Positions 6,834 to 13,923 of a DNA stretch of 14,373 nt are shown piece by piece. The position numbers were made by a program, and so were the translations under genes. Numbering within the stretch: position 1 is the stretch's first letter; every line of letters starts with the position of its first letter. Origin of the DNA: JANRKT01 sp033763355 (lineage in GTDB: Bacteria > Bacteroidota > Bacteroidia > Chitinophagales > Chitinophagaceae); NCBI GenBank assembly GCA_033763355.1, contig JANRKT010000299.1:1-14373 (forward strand). The letters are read 5' to 3'. The notes under the pieces are model-generated. The model made no database searches, was not told where the DNA came from, and was given only the letters and a program-made list of their open reading frames with translations.

Positions 6834-7145
6834 TTAATTTCTGCTTCGGTTGTTGTGTTTCGCCCTGTAAATATGGCGGCTGGCCTGGTTTTGTTCACGG
6901 GTAATTTTTGCCCTTTCCACGGGGCCAATATGCCCGTCATTGGCTTTTGCCCGGCGTATATCCCGGCGGATTTTCTTTTGCTCATGTACAAGAAGCCTTC
7001 CTTCTCTTTTGGTAAGCTCTCCGTTTCTCACACCCTGCTGAATCCTTTCTTTCTGATTGTGTTTACGGGTATGTACCTGTGCTTTTACTGAGGCAACTGA
7101 TATACTCATGGCAAGGAACAGCGTAATTAAAAATTTAATTTTCAT
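6834..7145 (-). CDS. Small basic exported protein with two degenerate EF-hand-like segments, function unknown
   Basis: A 103-residue protein with a clear signal peptide (MKIKFLITLFLAMSISVASVKA, then QVH). The mature part is about 80 residues, very rich in Arg, Lys, His and Gln, and helical. Two similar segments are visible: RIQQGVRNGELTKREGRLLVHEQ (about 34-56) and RAKANDGHIGPVERAKITREQN (about 64-85). Both carry the N/D-G-x-[IL]-x-x-x-E pattern of a shortened EF-hand loop between two helices, but they lack the full set of acidic calcium ligands. It ends ASRHIYRAKHNNRSRN. I recognise this as a widespread family of short hypothetical proteins in Bacteroidota and Proteobacteria, with no known role. 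It has its own strong terminator. Possible roles such as envelope or nucleic-acid binding are guesses from charge only. Confidence 0.72.
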   Translation of the reverse strand: MKIKFLITLFLAMSISVASVKAQVHTRKHNQKERIQQGVRNGELTKREGRLLVHEQKKIRRDIRRAKANDGHIGPVERAKITREQNQASRHIYRAKHNNRSRN

Positions 7146-7219
7146 AAATCCGGTTTAAAGGTGAATAAATGCAGTACGGTATTAAAGACCTGCATTGAAG
7201 TACGAGGTTTAAATACGGT

Positions 7220-7243
7220 AAAAACTTTTAACACCAGTTAAAG
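7220..7243 (-). terminator. Weak AT-rich hairpin with T-tract at the end of rnhB
   Basis: On the minus strand CTTTAAC (7243-7237) pairs with GTTAAAAG (7232-7225, one bulge) around a 4-nt loop, followed by TTTTT (7224-7220). It overlaps the rnhB stop codon. The stem is almost all A-T, so it may terminate poorly. Confidence 0.35.
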
Positions 7244-7837
7244 TCCCAGCACAAGCTGTGCAGGCAGGCATTGAAATGATTTCCGGTGGAGCGGGCACAT
7301 GCCATATTCAGCAATGGCATGGCGGTGTGCAGTGGTAGCATATCCTTTATTATGGTTCCATTTGTACTGCGGGTATATGCCATGCATTTTCATCATCCAT
7401 TCGTCACGGTAGGTTTTTGCAAGTATGCTTGCTGCAGCGATGGAACTGTAGAGGGCATCGCCTTTGATGATGCACCGATGCGGGATTTTTTTGTATGAAA
7501 TGAAACGGTTGCCGTCAATTAATAGTAACTGGGGCGATATTTTTAACTTGTCAATGGCAAGGTGCATGGCTTTAAATGAAGCTTTGAGTATGTTGATGCG
7601 GTCAATCTCTTCCTGATCAACCTGTGCTACTGCATATGCAATGGCTTTTTCTTCAATAACAGTTCTCAGTTCGTTTCGGTGCCCTTCTTTCATTTGCTTG
7701 GAATCGTTCAGCAAGGGATGAAAAAAATCTTTTGACAAAATAACAGCGGCAGCAAATACCGGCCCGGCAAGGCATCCACGCCCGGCTTCATCACAGCCGG
7801 CTTCAGTCAGTTCATTTTGGAGAAATGGTTTTAACAT
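7238..7837 (-). CDS. rnhB: Ribonuclease HII
   Basis: RNase HII nicks the RNA strand of RNA-DNA hybrids and starts removal of single ribonucleotides from DNA. At 199 residues it is of normal length. The catalytic DEDD set is visible: D16 and E17 in AGCDEAGRGCLAGPVFAAAV, D108 in LLIDGNRF, and D127 in KGDALYSSIAAASILAKTYRD. The metal- and substrate-binding C-terminal block YPQYKWNHNKGYATTAHRHAI is also present, followed by the usual GMCPLHRKSF. The GRG motif (19-21) that contacts the 2'-OH at the junction is intact. Cytoplasmic. Start is ATG 7837. It is divergent from the heme A synthase gene over 72 bp, and lies 92 bp upstream of the small exported protein gene on the same strand, probably separate from it. 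Confidence 0.97.
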   Translation of the reverse strand: MLKPFLQNELTEAGCDEAGRGCLAGPVFAAAVILSKDFFHPLLNDSKQMKEGHRNELRTVIEEKAIAYAVAQVDQEEIDRINILKASFKAMHLAIDKLKISPQLLLIDGNRFISYKKIPHRCIIKGDALYSSIAAASILAKTYRDEWMMKMHGIYPQYKWNHNKGYATTAHRHAIAEYGMCPLHRKSFQCLPAQLVLGL

Positions 7838-7893
7838 TCAGGGCAAAATAACAATAAAAGTTGAGCGAAAAGCCGGTGTTGGGCGTCACTTGT

Positions 7894-7901
7894 TAACTTT
7901 G
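7894..7901 (+). promoter_or_regulatory. Possible Bacteroidota -7 element (TAACTTTG) for the heme A synthase gene
   Basis: TAACTTTG is an exact TAnnTTTG match 8 nt before the ATG at 7910. If used, the transcript would be nearly leaderless. No TTTG -33 box is found at about 19 nt upstream, so the match could be chance. Confidence 0.4.
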
Positions 7902-7909
7902 CGGCCGCT

Positions 7910-8947
7910 ATGCAGCTTGCAAAACAAAACATCTCCTCCAGACCCGTGGCCATCTGGTTACTTGTTGGTGTAGCCATGATTATGATACAGGTATTGCTTG
8001 GGGGAATCACAAGGCTTACGGGTTCAGGATTGTCTATTACTGAGTGGAAGCCCATTTTAGGGACTATTCCGCCGTTGAATGAACAGGACTGGCTTAAAGC
8101 CTTTGACCAATACAAACAGATCGGGCAGTACAAACACATCAACTTCAGTTTTACGCTTGAAGATTTTAAGTTTATCTATTTCTGGGAGTGGCTCCACCGC
8201 GTATGGGCAAGATTAATTGGAGTGGTATTTATAATCCCTTTTATCATCTTTCTTGTTAAGAGAAGGTTTAAAAAGGAAATGATCTATCCTATGATTATTC
8301 TTTTTTTGCTTGGCATATTGCAGGCACGGTTAGGGTGGATTATGGTAAAAAGCGGGTTGAACGATGAGAATATTTATGTAAGCCACATCCGCCTTGCCAT
8401 ACATTTTATTGCTGCACTGGGTTTGTTGTGTTACACTTTATGGTTTGCATTGAAATTACTTGTTCCTTCAACACACTTTATTGTTCAACCGCCTTTACAA
8501 AAGTTTACTGCATGGATAACTGCGGCACTTGTTATACAGCTTATATACGGCGCTTTTATGGCCGGTTTAAAAGCAGCCGTTTTTGCACCCACATGGCCCA
8601 CCATCAATGGCATGTGGTGGCCGGAAGGGATGGGAAGTATAATCAACGGCCCCATTGCAGTTCAGTTTATACACCGCGGACTTGCTTATGTATTAACTGT
8701 TTTGATTTTTATCTGGTGGCACAAAGCAGGTAAAATACCCGGTTCTGGGATATTTATCAAAACCCGTTTTATTCCTTTGCTATTGGTTTTGTTGCAGGTT
8801 TTACTTGGAGTTTTTACTGTAGTTTATTCTCCGGATAAAGAAAAGCTTTTATGGCTTGGTGTAAGTCACCAGTTTGTGGCCATGCTGTTGTTGTTATCAT
8901 TTACCCAGATGCTGTACCTGATCAGAAAAAGGCAAGTTTCAGGGTAA
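7910..8947 (+). CDS. ctaA: Heme A synthase, COX15/CtaA family
   Basis: Oxidises the C8 methyl of heme O to the formyl of heme A, needed for aa3-type cytochrome oxidase; an integral inner-membrane protein. The 345 residues form about eight membrane helices in two similar halves. The conserved COX15 block GGITRLTGSGLSITEWKPIL (residues 30-49) is intact. The four heme-ligand His sites are visible: FWEWLHRVWARLIG, SHIRLAIHFIAALG, QFIHRGLAYVL and LGVSHQFVAMLLLL. GAFMAGLKAAVFAPTWPTIN and MWWPEGM are the second-half signature of the COX15 type, rather than the shorter Bacillus CtaA type. No cytochrome oxidase or heme O synthase genes are in the window, so it stands apart from the cta/cox cluster. 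The start ATG 7910 is placed just after a -7-like element. Nothing looks broken. Confidence 0.94.
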   Translation: MQLAKQNISSRPVAIWLLVGVAMIMIQVLLGGITRLTGSGLSITEWKPILGTIPPLNEQDWLKAFDQYKQIGQYKHINFSFTLEDFKFIYFWEWLHRVWARLIGVVFIIPFIIFLVKRRFKKEMIYPMIILFLLGILQARLGWIMVKSGLNDENIYVSHIRLAIHFIAALGLLCYTLWFALKLLVPSTHFIVQPPLQKFTAWITAALVIQLIYGAFMAGLKAAVFAPTWPTINGMWWPEGMGSIINGPIAVQFIHRGLAYVLTVLIFIWWHKAGKIPGSGIFIKTRFIPLLLVLLQVLLGVFTVVYSPDKEKLLWLGVSHQFVAMLLLLSFTQMLYLIRKRQVSG

Positions 8948-9050
8948 TGTAAAAGCAGCCTGCAGGGTATAATTATTTTTCTTCTCTGGCAGCAGATATA
9001 ATTCTTAACTTGTCTGACGTTTTAACAGAGGTTGGGAAGGGCCAATAGCT

Positions 9051-11345
9051 ATGAAGGAATACCTGAAAGGATTTTATTTTTCTTTTCCCGTTCAACTTGT
9101 CCTGCTGCACCTGAAAAAATACCAGGTTTTGCTGGTGTTCTGGGCCATTGTTGTCAGTGCCATCAATGGCGATTTTCTCGGCACATTCGGGGCCGATTCG
9201 CTCCTGCTTGCACCGGAATACCTCGGGGATGTAAATGCCGTAAGCGCAGCCATTACTGGTGTGGCAACAGGTGTTTTTATCATGAGCTGGCACATCACCA
9301 CATTCATCCTTCACAGCAAGCAGTTTAAATTTCTTGCCACCACATCAAAACCTTTTCTCAAATACTTTATCAATAATTCTGTAATACCCCTGCTGTTCCT
9401 TATTTTTTACTGTATCAAAGCCATACAGTTCGACAAGTCGAGGGAACTGATGAGCATTGGTGAAATACTGGTTTTAATTGCAGGCTTTCTCACCGGCCTC
9501 ATATTGCTTATCATTGTTTCGCTTATTTATTTCTTTGGTGCAGAAAAAACCATGATGCGTAAAATGGAACCCGTATTCAGCAACCCGCAGCGTTACATGG
9601 GGCTGCTTGGTCTGGGGGGGAAACATTTTCATGAAAAAGGATTGATTCAGGTTGACTGGTTTTTTAACACAAGGCTTAAACTTAAAAAACCCAGGGAAAT
9701 TTCCCACTATACCCAGGAGTTTATTGAGACCATTTTCAGGAGACATCATTTTTCAGCAGTTATTTCCATCATACTTGCATTTCTTTTTCTTGCCATGATA
9801 GGGTTGTTTCTTGACAACGAAATATTCAAACTTCCCGCCGCTGCAAGTTTCCTGCTGTTTTTTTCAATTTTAATTGCAGCGTCAGGTGCATTGGCCTACT
9901 GGCTGCGGAGCTGGTCGGTACCGGTTTTTGTTATTATGCTTGTTGTGTTTGACCTGTTGTTCCGGTCTGACTGGATTGACCCGAGAAACAAAGCCTACGG
10001 CCTCAATTATACAAACATCAATGAACGTCCTTCTTATGAACGGGACAGCATCCTCAAATTGTGCAGCATTGAAAAGATGAATGCAGATAAGGAACAAATG
10101 CTGACGGTACTTGAGAACTGGAAAAAAAACCAGTCTGAAGCAAAGCCGTTCCTGCATGTAATCAACATCAGCGGCGGAGGGACACGTTCTGCAACATTTA
10201 CCCTGAATGTACTGCAGCGCCTCGACAGCCTGATGGGTAACCAGCTGATGAAAAAAACATTTTTAATTACAGGCGCATCAGGGGGTATGCTTGGGGCAAG
10301 TTATTACCGCGAACTGTACCGCCTGCAACAGGAAGGCAGGCCTGTCAGCCTGCAGGATAAAAAGTATGCAGAGAATATTTCCAGGGACCTGCTGAATTCA
10401 TTGTTCTCTTCACTTGTTGCAAGAGATATTTTTGCCCCGGCACAAAAATTTTCTGTGGGGCCATACGAATATGTAAAAGACAGGGCCTATGCTTTTGAAC
10501 AGGAGCTGAATAAAAATACACAGGGTGTATTGAATAAGCAACTCAGGGATTATGTAGAGGAAGAGCGGAAAGCAAGGATACCATTGATGATTTACGGTTC
10601 AACTGTTTCAGGCGACGGAAGAAAGATGATGATCAGCACACAACCCATCAGCTTTATGATGCGGAACTGGCCCGATACGGCAAGCGGTATAATGGGAGAA
10701 CCGGATGCCATTGATTTTTGCGCTTTCTTTAAACGCCAGGACCCTTACAATTTGCGGTTGCTTACAGCCATGCGTATCAATGCTACATTTCCCTATGTAT
10801 TGCCGAATGTATGGCTGCCAACCGAACCCATTATTGATGTTATGGATGCGGGCATACGGGATAATTACGGCCAGGAGACCACACTGCGCTTCCTGAATAC
10901 CTTCCGTGAATGGGTGAACGAAAATACAAGCGGGGTAATATTTATACAGATACGCGACCGTAAAAATGCCGACTGGGAAGACCACTTCCGCAAATCGGGC
11001 TTGTTCGGTCTGCTTACCAAACCTATTACTGTTTTACAGTACAACTGGATGAAAATGCAGGATTATTACCATGAAGAAATGGTAAGCTATGCCGATGATG
11101 CATTTGGTTTCCCGTTTGAAAAAGTTACTTTTTCTTATATTCCCGCAAAAAAGAACCAGGCGGCAGCTTTAAACTTTCATCTTACAGCAAAAGAAAAAAA
11201 TGATATAGCACAGGCGCTGTACACCAATTCCAACACCGCTTCTTTTAACAGGATTGTGCAAATCAGTAACCAGGTAAAAAAAGATTCCCTTTCAGTAAAA
11301 GAGGGTGAATTAAGGATTATGACACAGAAGGCGAAAATGAAGTGA
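9051..11345 (+). CDS. Membrane-anchored patatin-like phospholipase
   Basis: A 764-residue two-part protein. Residues 1-305 form about seven predicted membrane helices (roughly 22-40, 64-88, 108-124, 137-162, 235-253, 263-283, 287-304), with a basic loop between the fourth and fifth (about 164-232). Residues about 365-690 are a patatin-type lipase domain: the oxyanion loop INISGGGTRSATF (GGGTR at 375-379), the nucleophile elbow ITGASGGMLGAS (S410), and the dyad Asp in DVMDAGIRDNYG (D599-A-G). All three patatin elements (GGGxR, GxSxG, D-[AG]-G) are present, so it should be an active Ser-Asp acyl hydrolase on lipids, probably on the cytoplasmic face. The substrate is unknown. Most bacterial patatins are soluble or secreted, or use an outer-membrane barrel; an N-terminal polytopic domain is less common. 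The 3' end overlaps the convergent lipid-kinase gene by 29 bp. Start ATG 9051 lies 103 bp after ctaA. Confidence 0.85.
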   Translation: MKEYLKGFYFSFPVQLVLLHLKKYQVLLVFWAIVVSAINGDFLGTFGADSLLLAPEYLGDVNAVSAAITGVATGVFIMSWHITTFILHSKQFKFLATTSKPFLKYFINNSVIPLLFLIFYCIKAIQFDKSRELMSIGEILVLIAGFLTGLILLIIVSLIYFFGAEKTMMRKMEPVFSNPQRYMGLLGLGGKHFHEKGLIQVDWFFNTRLKLKKPREISHYTQEFIETIFRRHHFSAVISIILAFLFLAMIGLFLDNEIFKLPAAASFLLFFSILIAASGALAYWLRSWSVPVFVIMLVVFDLLFRSDWIDPRNKAYGLNYTNINERPSYERDSILKLCSIEKMNADKEQMLTVLENWKKNQSEAKPFLHVINISGGGTRSATFTLNVLQRLDSLMGNQLMKKTFLITGASGGMLGASYYRELYRLQQEGRPVSLQDKKYAENISRDLLNSLFSSLVARDIFAPAQKFSVGPYEYVKDRAYAFEQELNKNTQGVLNKQLRDYVEEERKARIPLMIYGSTVSGDGRKMMISTQPISFMMRNWPDTASGIMGEPDAIDFCAFFKRQDPYNLRLLTAMRINATFPYVLPNVWLPTEPIIDVMDAGIRDNYGQETTLRFLNTFREWVNENTSGVIFIQIRDRKNADWEDHFRKSGLFGLLTKPITVLQYNWMKMQDYYHEEMVSYADDAFGFPFEKVTFSYIPAKKNQAAALNFHLTAKEKNDIAQALYTNSNTASFNRIVQISNQVKKDSLSVKEGELRIMTQKAKMK

Positions 11346-12243
11346 TCATTTTTGATGGTTGTATGAGCTTAAAAGCCGAAGGAACAACGCCAACAGTAAA
11401 ATGCCCCGCTGTTTCGGCAGGGTCCCCATCAATATGAAGAGGGGCCAGTCCGGGATTATCAATTTCAAGTTCTTTTGTATGGAAATAAAGTATCTTGTTT
11501 TTGCTGAACATGTCTTCGTTTACATTTCCATAGCGCATCTGCTGCAGCACACTCCATAATACCTGAAGTTTGCTCATTTTCTGCACCACAACAATATCCA
11601 GCATCCCGTCAGTTAAACTTGCACGTGGGGCAATGGTAAACTGATTGCCGAACTGGTTGCTGTTGGCAATGCTGATAAAAAATGCTTTTGTGGAAATGCT
11701 GTTGCCGTTTACAGTAAGCTGAAAAGACCGGGGCCTTGCATTAAAAAAATTCTTTGCGGTTACCCTCATGTAGGTCCACAAACCCCTTTCAGGCTGTTTT
11801 GCAAATTCATGCGCCACCTGTGCATCAAAGCCAATACCACTGAGCATACAGGAAAAACGGTTGTTGATATAAAACGAATCAATAAAACCAGATTTCCCTT
11901 CAAAGATTATATCCAGCGCTTTATCAGGGCTCCTCGGAATACCCGCTGTGAGTGCAAGTCCGTTTCCGCTGCCGCATGGTATTATACCAAAGCGGACACC
12001 GGTGTGCCTTAGGCTGCCGGCTACCTGGCTGATGCTGCCATCACCGCCAACGATAATAATATCGGTTACGTTATCATTTTTAATTTTTTCTTCGAGAAAA
12101 CGGTAATCCCCATCTGGGCTGGTGGAAAGCAATTCAAACGGAATGGCCTGTTCCGTTGTGCGTTTAATAATGATATCCTTTATATATGACTTATTACCCG
12201 TACCTGCAATGGGGTTCAGCAGGTAAACCATCTTCCTGTTCAT
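11317..12243 (-). CDS. Diacylglycerol kinase family lipid kinase (DagK/YegS/sphingosine-kinase-like)
   Basis: A soluble or peripherally membrane-bound lipid kinase of the DAGK_cat fold that phosphorylates diacylglycerol or a related lipid alcohol using ATP. With ATG 12243 it has 308 residues, the normal length. A TTG five codons upstream (12258) is a weaker start. Visible motifs are LLNPIAGTGNKSY (8-20), the ATP-site IIIVGGDGSISQVAGSL (62-78), IIPCGSGNGLALTAGI (87-102), the LSGIGFDAQVA block (134-144), APRASLTDGMLDIVVV and, near the C-terminus, LHIDGDPAE. The second Gly-rich motif reads GSGNGLA rather than the more common GTGNDFA, as in many Bacteroidota members. The gene follows the small exported protein gene by 20 bp, so the two are probably one transcript. 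Its stop lies inside the 3' end of the convergent patatin gene. The exact lipid substrate is not predictable. Confidence 0.92.
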   Translation of the reverse strand: MNRKMVYLLNPIAGTGNKSYIKDIIIKRTTEQAIPFELLSTSPDGDYRFLEEKIKNDNVTDIIIVGGDGSISQVAGSLRHTGVRFGIIPCGSGNGLALTAGIPRSPDKALDIIFEGKSGFIDSFYINNRFSCMLSGIGFDAQVAHEFAKQPERGLWTYMRVTAKNFFNARPRSFQLTVNGNSISTKAFFISIANSNQFGNQFTIAPRASLTDGMLDIVVVQKMSKLQVLWSVLQQMRYGNVNEDMFSKNKILYFHTKELEIDNPGLAPLHIDGDPAETAGHFTVGVVPSAFKLIQPSKMITSFSPSVS

Positions 12244-12263
12244 GGCTGCAAGATGCAAAAAAC

Positions 12264-12698
12264 TTATTTGAGTTGGATATTGCAGAGGAGTACCCTCTTG
12301 CTCCGGATCATCAGCGCATCATTTTTAGGGTGCTGATCGGCAAACAGCATCAGTTTTTTTTCTTTCTTAAGATGAGTTAAAAATGCTGAAACGGGTATGC
12401 TGAAGTCGCCGGATGACTTATCAAAATCAAATTGCAGCAAGGTACTGTCACGGGTGTTGGTAAAAACAAAATTGCTCTTCCATTCAACAGAGGATGGCGA
12501 CTGTTTGTAAACGATCTTTAAAACAGAAGCAGGTTTTAATGCTGTTTTGGCAAGCACTACAACCGGTATCTTGTCTTTTACAGGGTTTTCCGTTCCGCGG
12601 TGAATAATCTTTTTATCTAGATAAATGACCCATGAATCTTTTTGCTGCAGAAAAGCAAAAGCGAAAACAGTTATAAGCAGGATGGAAAAGCTCTTCAT
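12264..12698 (-). CDS. Small exported protein of unknown function
   Basis: I do not recognise a named family. The 144 residues begin with a signal peptide or single anchor (MKSFSILLITVFAFAFL, then QQKDSW). The mature part looks mainly beta: WVIYLDKKIIHRG, IPVVVLAKTAL, SVLKIVYKQS, NFVFTNTRDSTLLQFDF, then a short helix FLTHLKKEKKLMLFADQH and a last strand KRVLLCNIQLK. This resembles a small Ig-like or jelly-roll fold, but that is only an impression from strand pattern. One Cys near the end, no metal motif. Start ATG 12698. It lies 20 bp upstream of the lipid-kinase ATG and probably shares its transcript, so a role in envelope lipid handling is possible but unproven. Confidence 0.75.
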   Translation of the reverse strand: MKSFSILLITVFAFAFLQQKDSWVIYLDKKIIHRGTENPVKDKIPVVVLAKTALKPASVLKIVYKQSPSSVEWKSNFVFTNTRDSTLLQFDFDKSSGDFSIPVSAFLTHLKKEKKLMLFADQHPKNDALMIRSKRVLLCNIQLK

Positions 12699-12795
12699 GC
12701 AGGTAAAGATGAAATTATGTTTGTTTTGTTCTGATCATTTTCTAAAATAATTCTATGTTATTCAGGTTTTCCTGTGACTTTATGTGGTGAAAGAA

Positions 12796-13845
12796 TTACC
12801 ACCTCAGCAATGCGCTGGCCCATGTAAAACCCGAGCCAAATGCTGCCAGGCAAACTAAATCGCCTTCTTTAATCCTTCCTGCTTCCCATACTTCGCACAA
12901 TGCAATAGGCACAGATGCAGCAGTGGTATTTCCGTATTTCTGGATGTTGTTATACACCTGGTCGTCGTTAAGCTTTAGTAATTTCTGAACCATCTGGCTG
13001 ATGCGCAGGTTGGCCTGATGGGGAATCAGCATTTTTATATCTGCTGGTTTAAGCAGGTTGGCCTGCAATGCTTCCATGATTACTTCGGGAAATTTTACCA
13101 CTGCCTTTTTAAATACTGAAGGGCCGTCCATAAAAGGAAAGTTCTGCGCTTTGTCCACCATGGCATGGCTCATGAACATCTCACCCATTTCTGCATCATC
13201 AAAATCAGCTAGTTTTTGTTCAGTCCAGTAGTTAGCATGTGTTCCGGGGTTGTACATGGCAAGTATTTCGGCGCTTTCGCCATCGCTGTGCAGGTGAGTG
13301 CTTAAAATACCACGGTCAGGATTTTCAGTGGGTTGCAATACCACGGCACCCGCCCCATCACCAAATATTACGCTGATGTTTCTGCCCCTTGTGCTAAAAT
13401 CGAGACCAAAAGAATGTTTTTCACTTCCCACCACAAGTATATTCTTGTACATTCCTGTTTTAATGAACTGATCGGCTACGCTGAGTGCATATACAAAACC
13501 GCTGCATTGGTTGCGTACATCCAGTGCGCCGATTTCTTTCATCTTCATGGCACGTTGTAATAAAACACCGCAACCCGGAAAATAATAATCAGGCGAAAGT
13601 GTGGCGAAAACAATAAAATCAATATCCTGCGGGGTAATGCCTGCCCTTTCAATGGCAATCTTTGCAGCTTCCACACCCATGGTAGTGGTTGTTTCCTTTG
13701 TACGGTGGGCATAGCGACGCTCTTTAATACCCGTACGTTCCTGTATCCATTCATCGCTGGTATCCATATATTGCAGCAGGCCATTATTGGTCATTACATT
13801 GGTGGGAACATACATTCCGATGCCGGCAATCTTCGATTTGAACAT
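12796..13845 (-). CDS. fabH: 3-oxoacyl-ACP synthase III (FabH-type ketoacyl-ACP synthase III)
   Basis: Condenses an acyl-CoA (usually acetyl-CoA or a branched starter) with malonyl-ACP to begin fatty-acid synthesis; cytoplasmic. With ATG 13845 there are 349 residues. A longer frame to TTG 13893 adds 16 residues before the usual FabH N-terminus (SKIAGIGMYVP), and that TTG is better read as the promoter -33 box. The Cys-His-Asn triad is complete: C114 in DVRNQCSGFVYAL, H276 in IPHQANLRIS, N306 in KYGNTTAASVPIAL. Also present are DTSDEWIQERTGIKERR (substrate/CoA region, 28-44), FGDGAGAVVL (161-170) and C-terminal FGSGFTWASALL. Compared with E. coli FabH (317 residues) there is extra sequence around 186-238, between the HSDGE strand and FMDGPSVFK, placed to cover the acyl pocket. 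It might therefore use an unusual starter unit; relatives such as OleA-like or secondary-metabolite KAS III are possible. The gene stands between the regulator and the lipid-kinase pair. Confidence 0.9.
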   Translation of the reverse strand: MFKSKIAGIGMYVPTNVMTNNGLLQYMDTSDEWIQERTGIKERRYAHRTKETTTTMGVEAAKIAIERAGITPQDIDFIVFATLSPDYYFPGCGVLLQRAMKMKEIGALDVRNQCSGFVYALSVADQFIKTGMYKNILVVGSEKHSFGLDFSTRGRNISVIFGDGAGAVVLQPTENPDRGILSTHLHSDGESAEILAMYNPGTHANYWTEQKLADFDDAEMGEMFMSHAMVDKAQNFPFMDGPSVFKKAVVKFPEVIMEALQANLLKPADIKMLIPHQANLRISQMVQKLLKLNDDQVYNNIQKYGNTTAASVPIALCEVWEAGRIKEGDLVCLAAFGSGFTWASALLRW

Positions 13846-13864
13846 AGCAAGCTGATTGAGAAAC

Positions 13865-13893
13865 GGAAGATAGGAAATAGGGAGGAAATGCAA
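13865..13893 (-). promoter_or_regulatory. Probable Bacteroidota promoter of fabH (TTG, 18 nt, TATCTTCC)
   Basis: On the minus strand TTG (13893-13891), an 18-nt spacer and TATCTTCC (13872-13865) resemble the Bacteroidota TTTG/TAnnTTTG promoter. The predicted start of transcription, near 13858, lies about 13 nt before ATG 13845. This supports that ATG over the TTG at 13893, which falls in the -33 box. Confidence 0.5.
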
Positions 13894-13895
13894 CT

Positions 13896-13919
13896 GTTTC
13901 GGTTGAAACCGTGGCGGTT
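13896..13919. repeat. Nested palindrome upstream of the fabH promoter
   Basis: Three half-sites, CGGTT (13900-13904), AACCG (13907-13911) and CGGTT (13915-13919), make two overlapping palindromes: CGGTT-ga-AACCG and AACCG-tgg-CGGTT. GTTTC (13896-13900) and GAAAC (13905-13909) form a third. The block sits between the regulator stop and the fabH -33 box, where an operator or activator site could lie. It lacks a T-tract, so it is a poor terminator. Confidence 0.45.
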
Positions 13920-13923
13920 AATA

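Noticed and set aside
7168..7195. ATGCAG / CTGCAT inverted repeat and GTACG direct repeat upstream of the small exported protein gene
   Set aside because: Only 5-6 bp each with wide spacing; likely chance.
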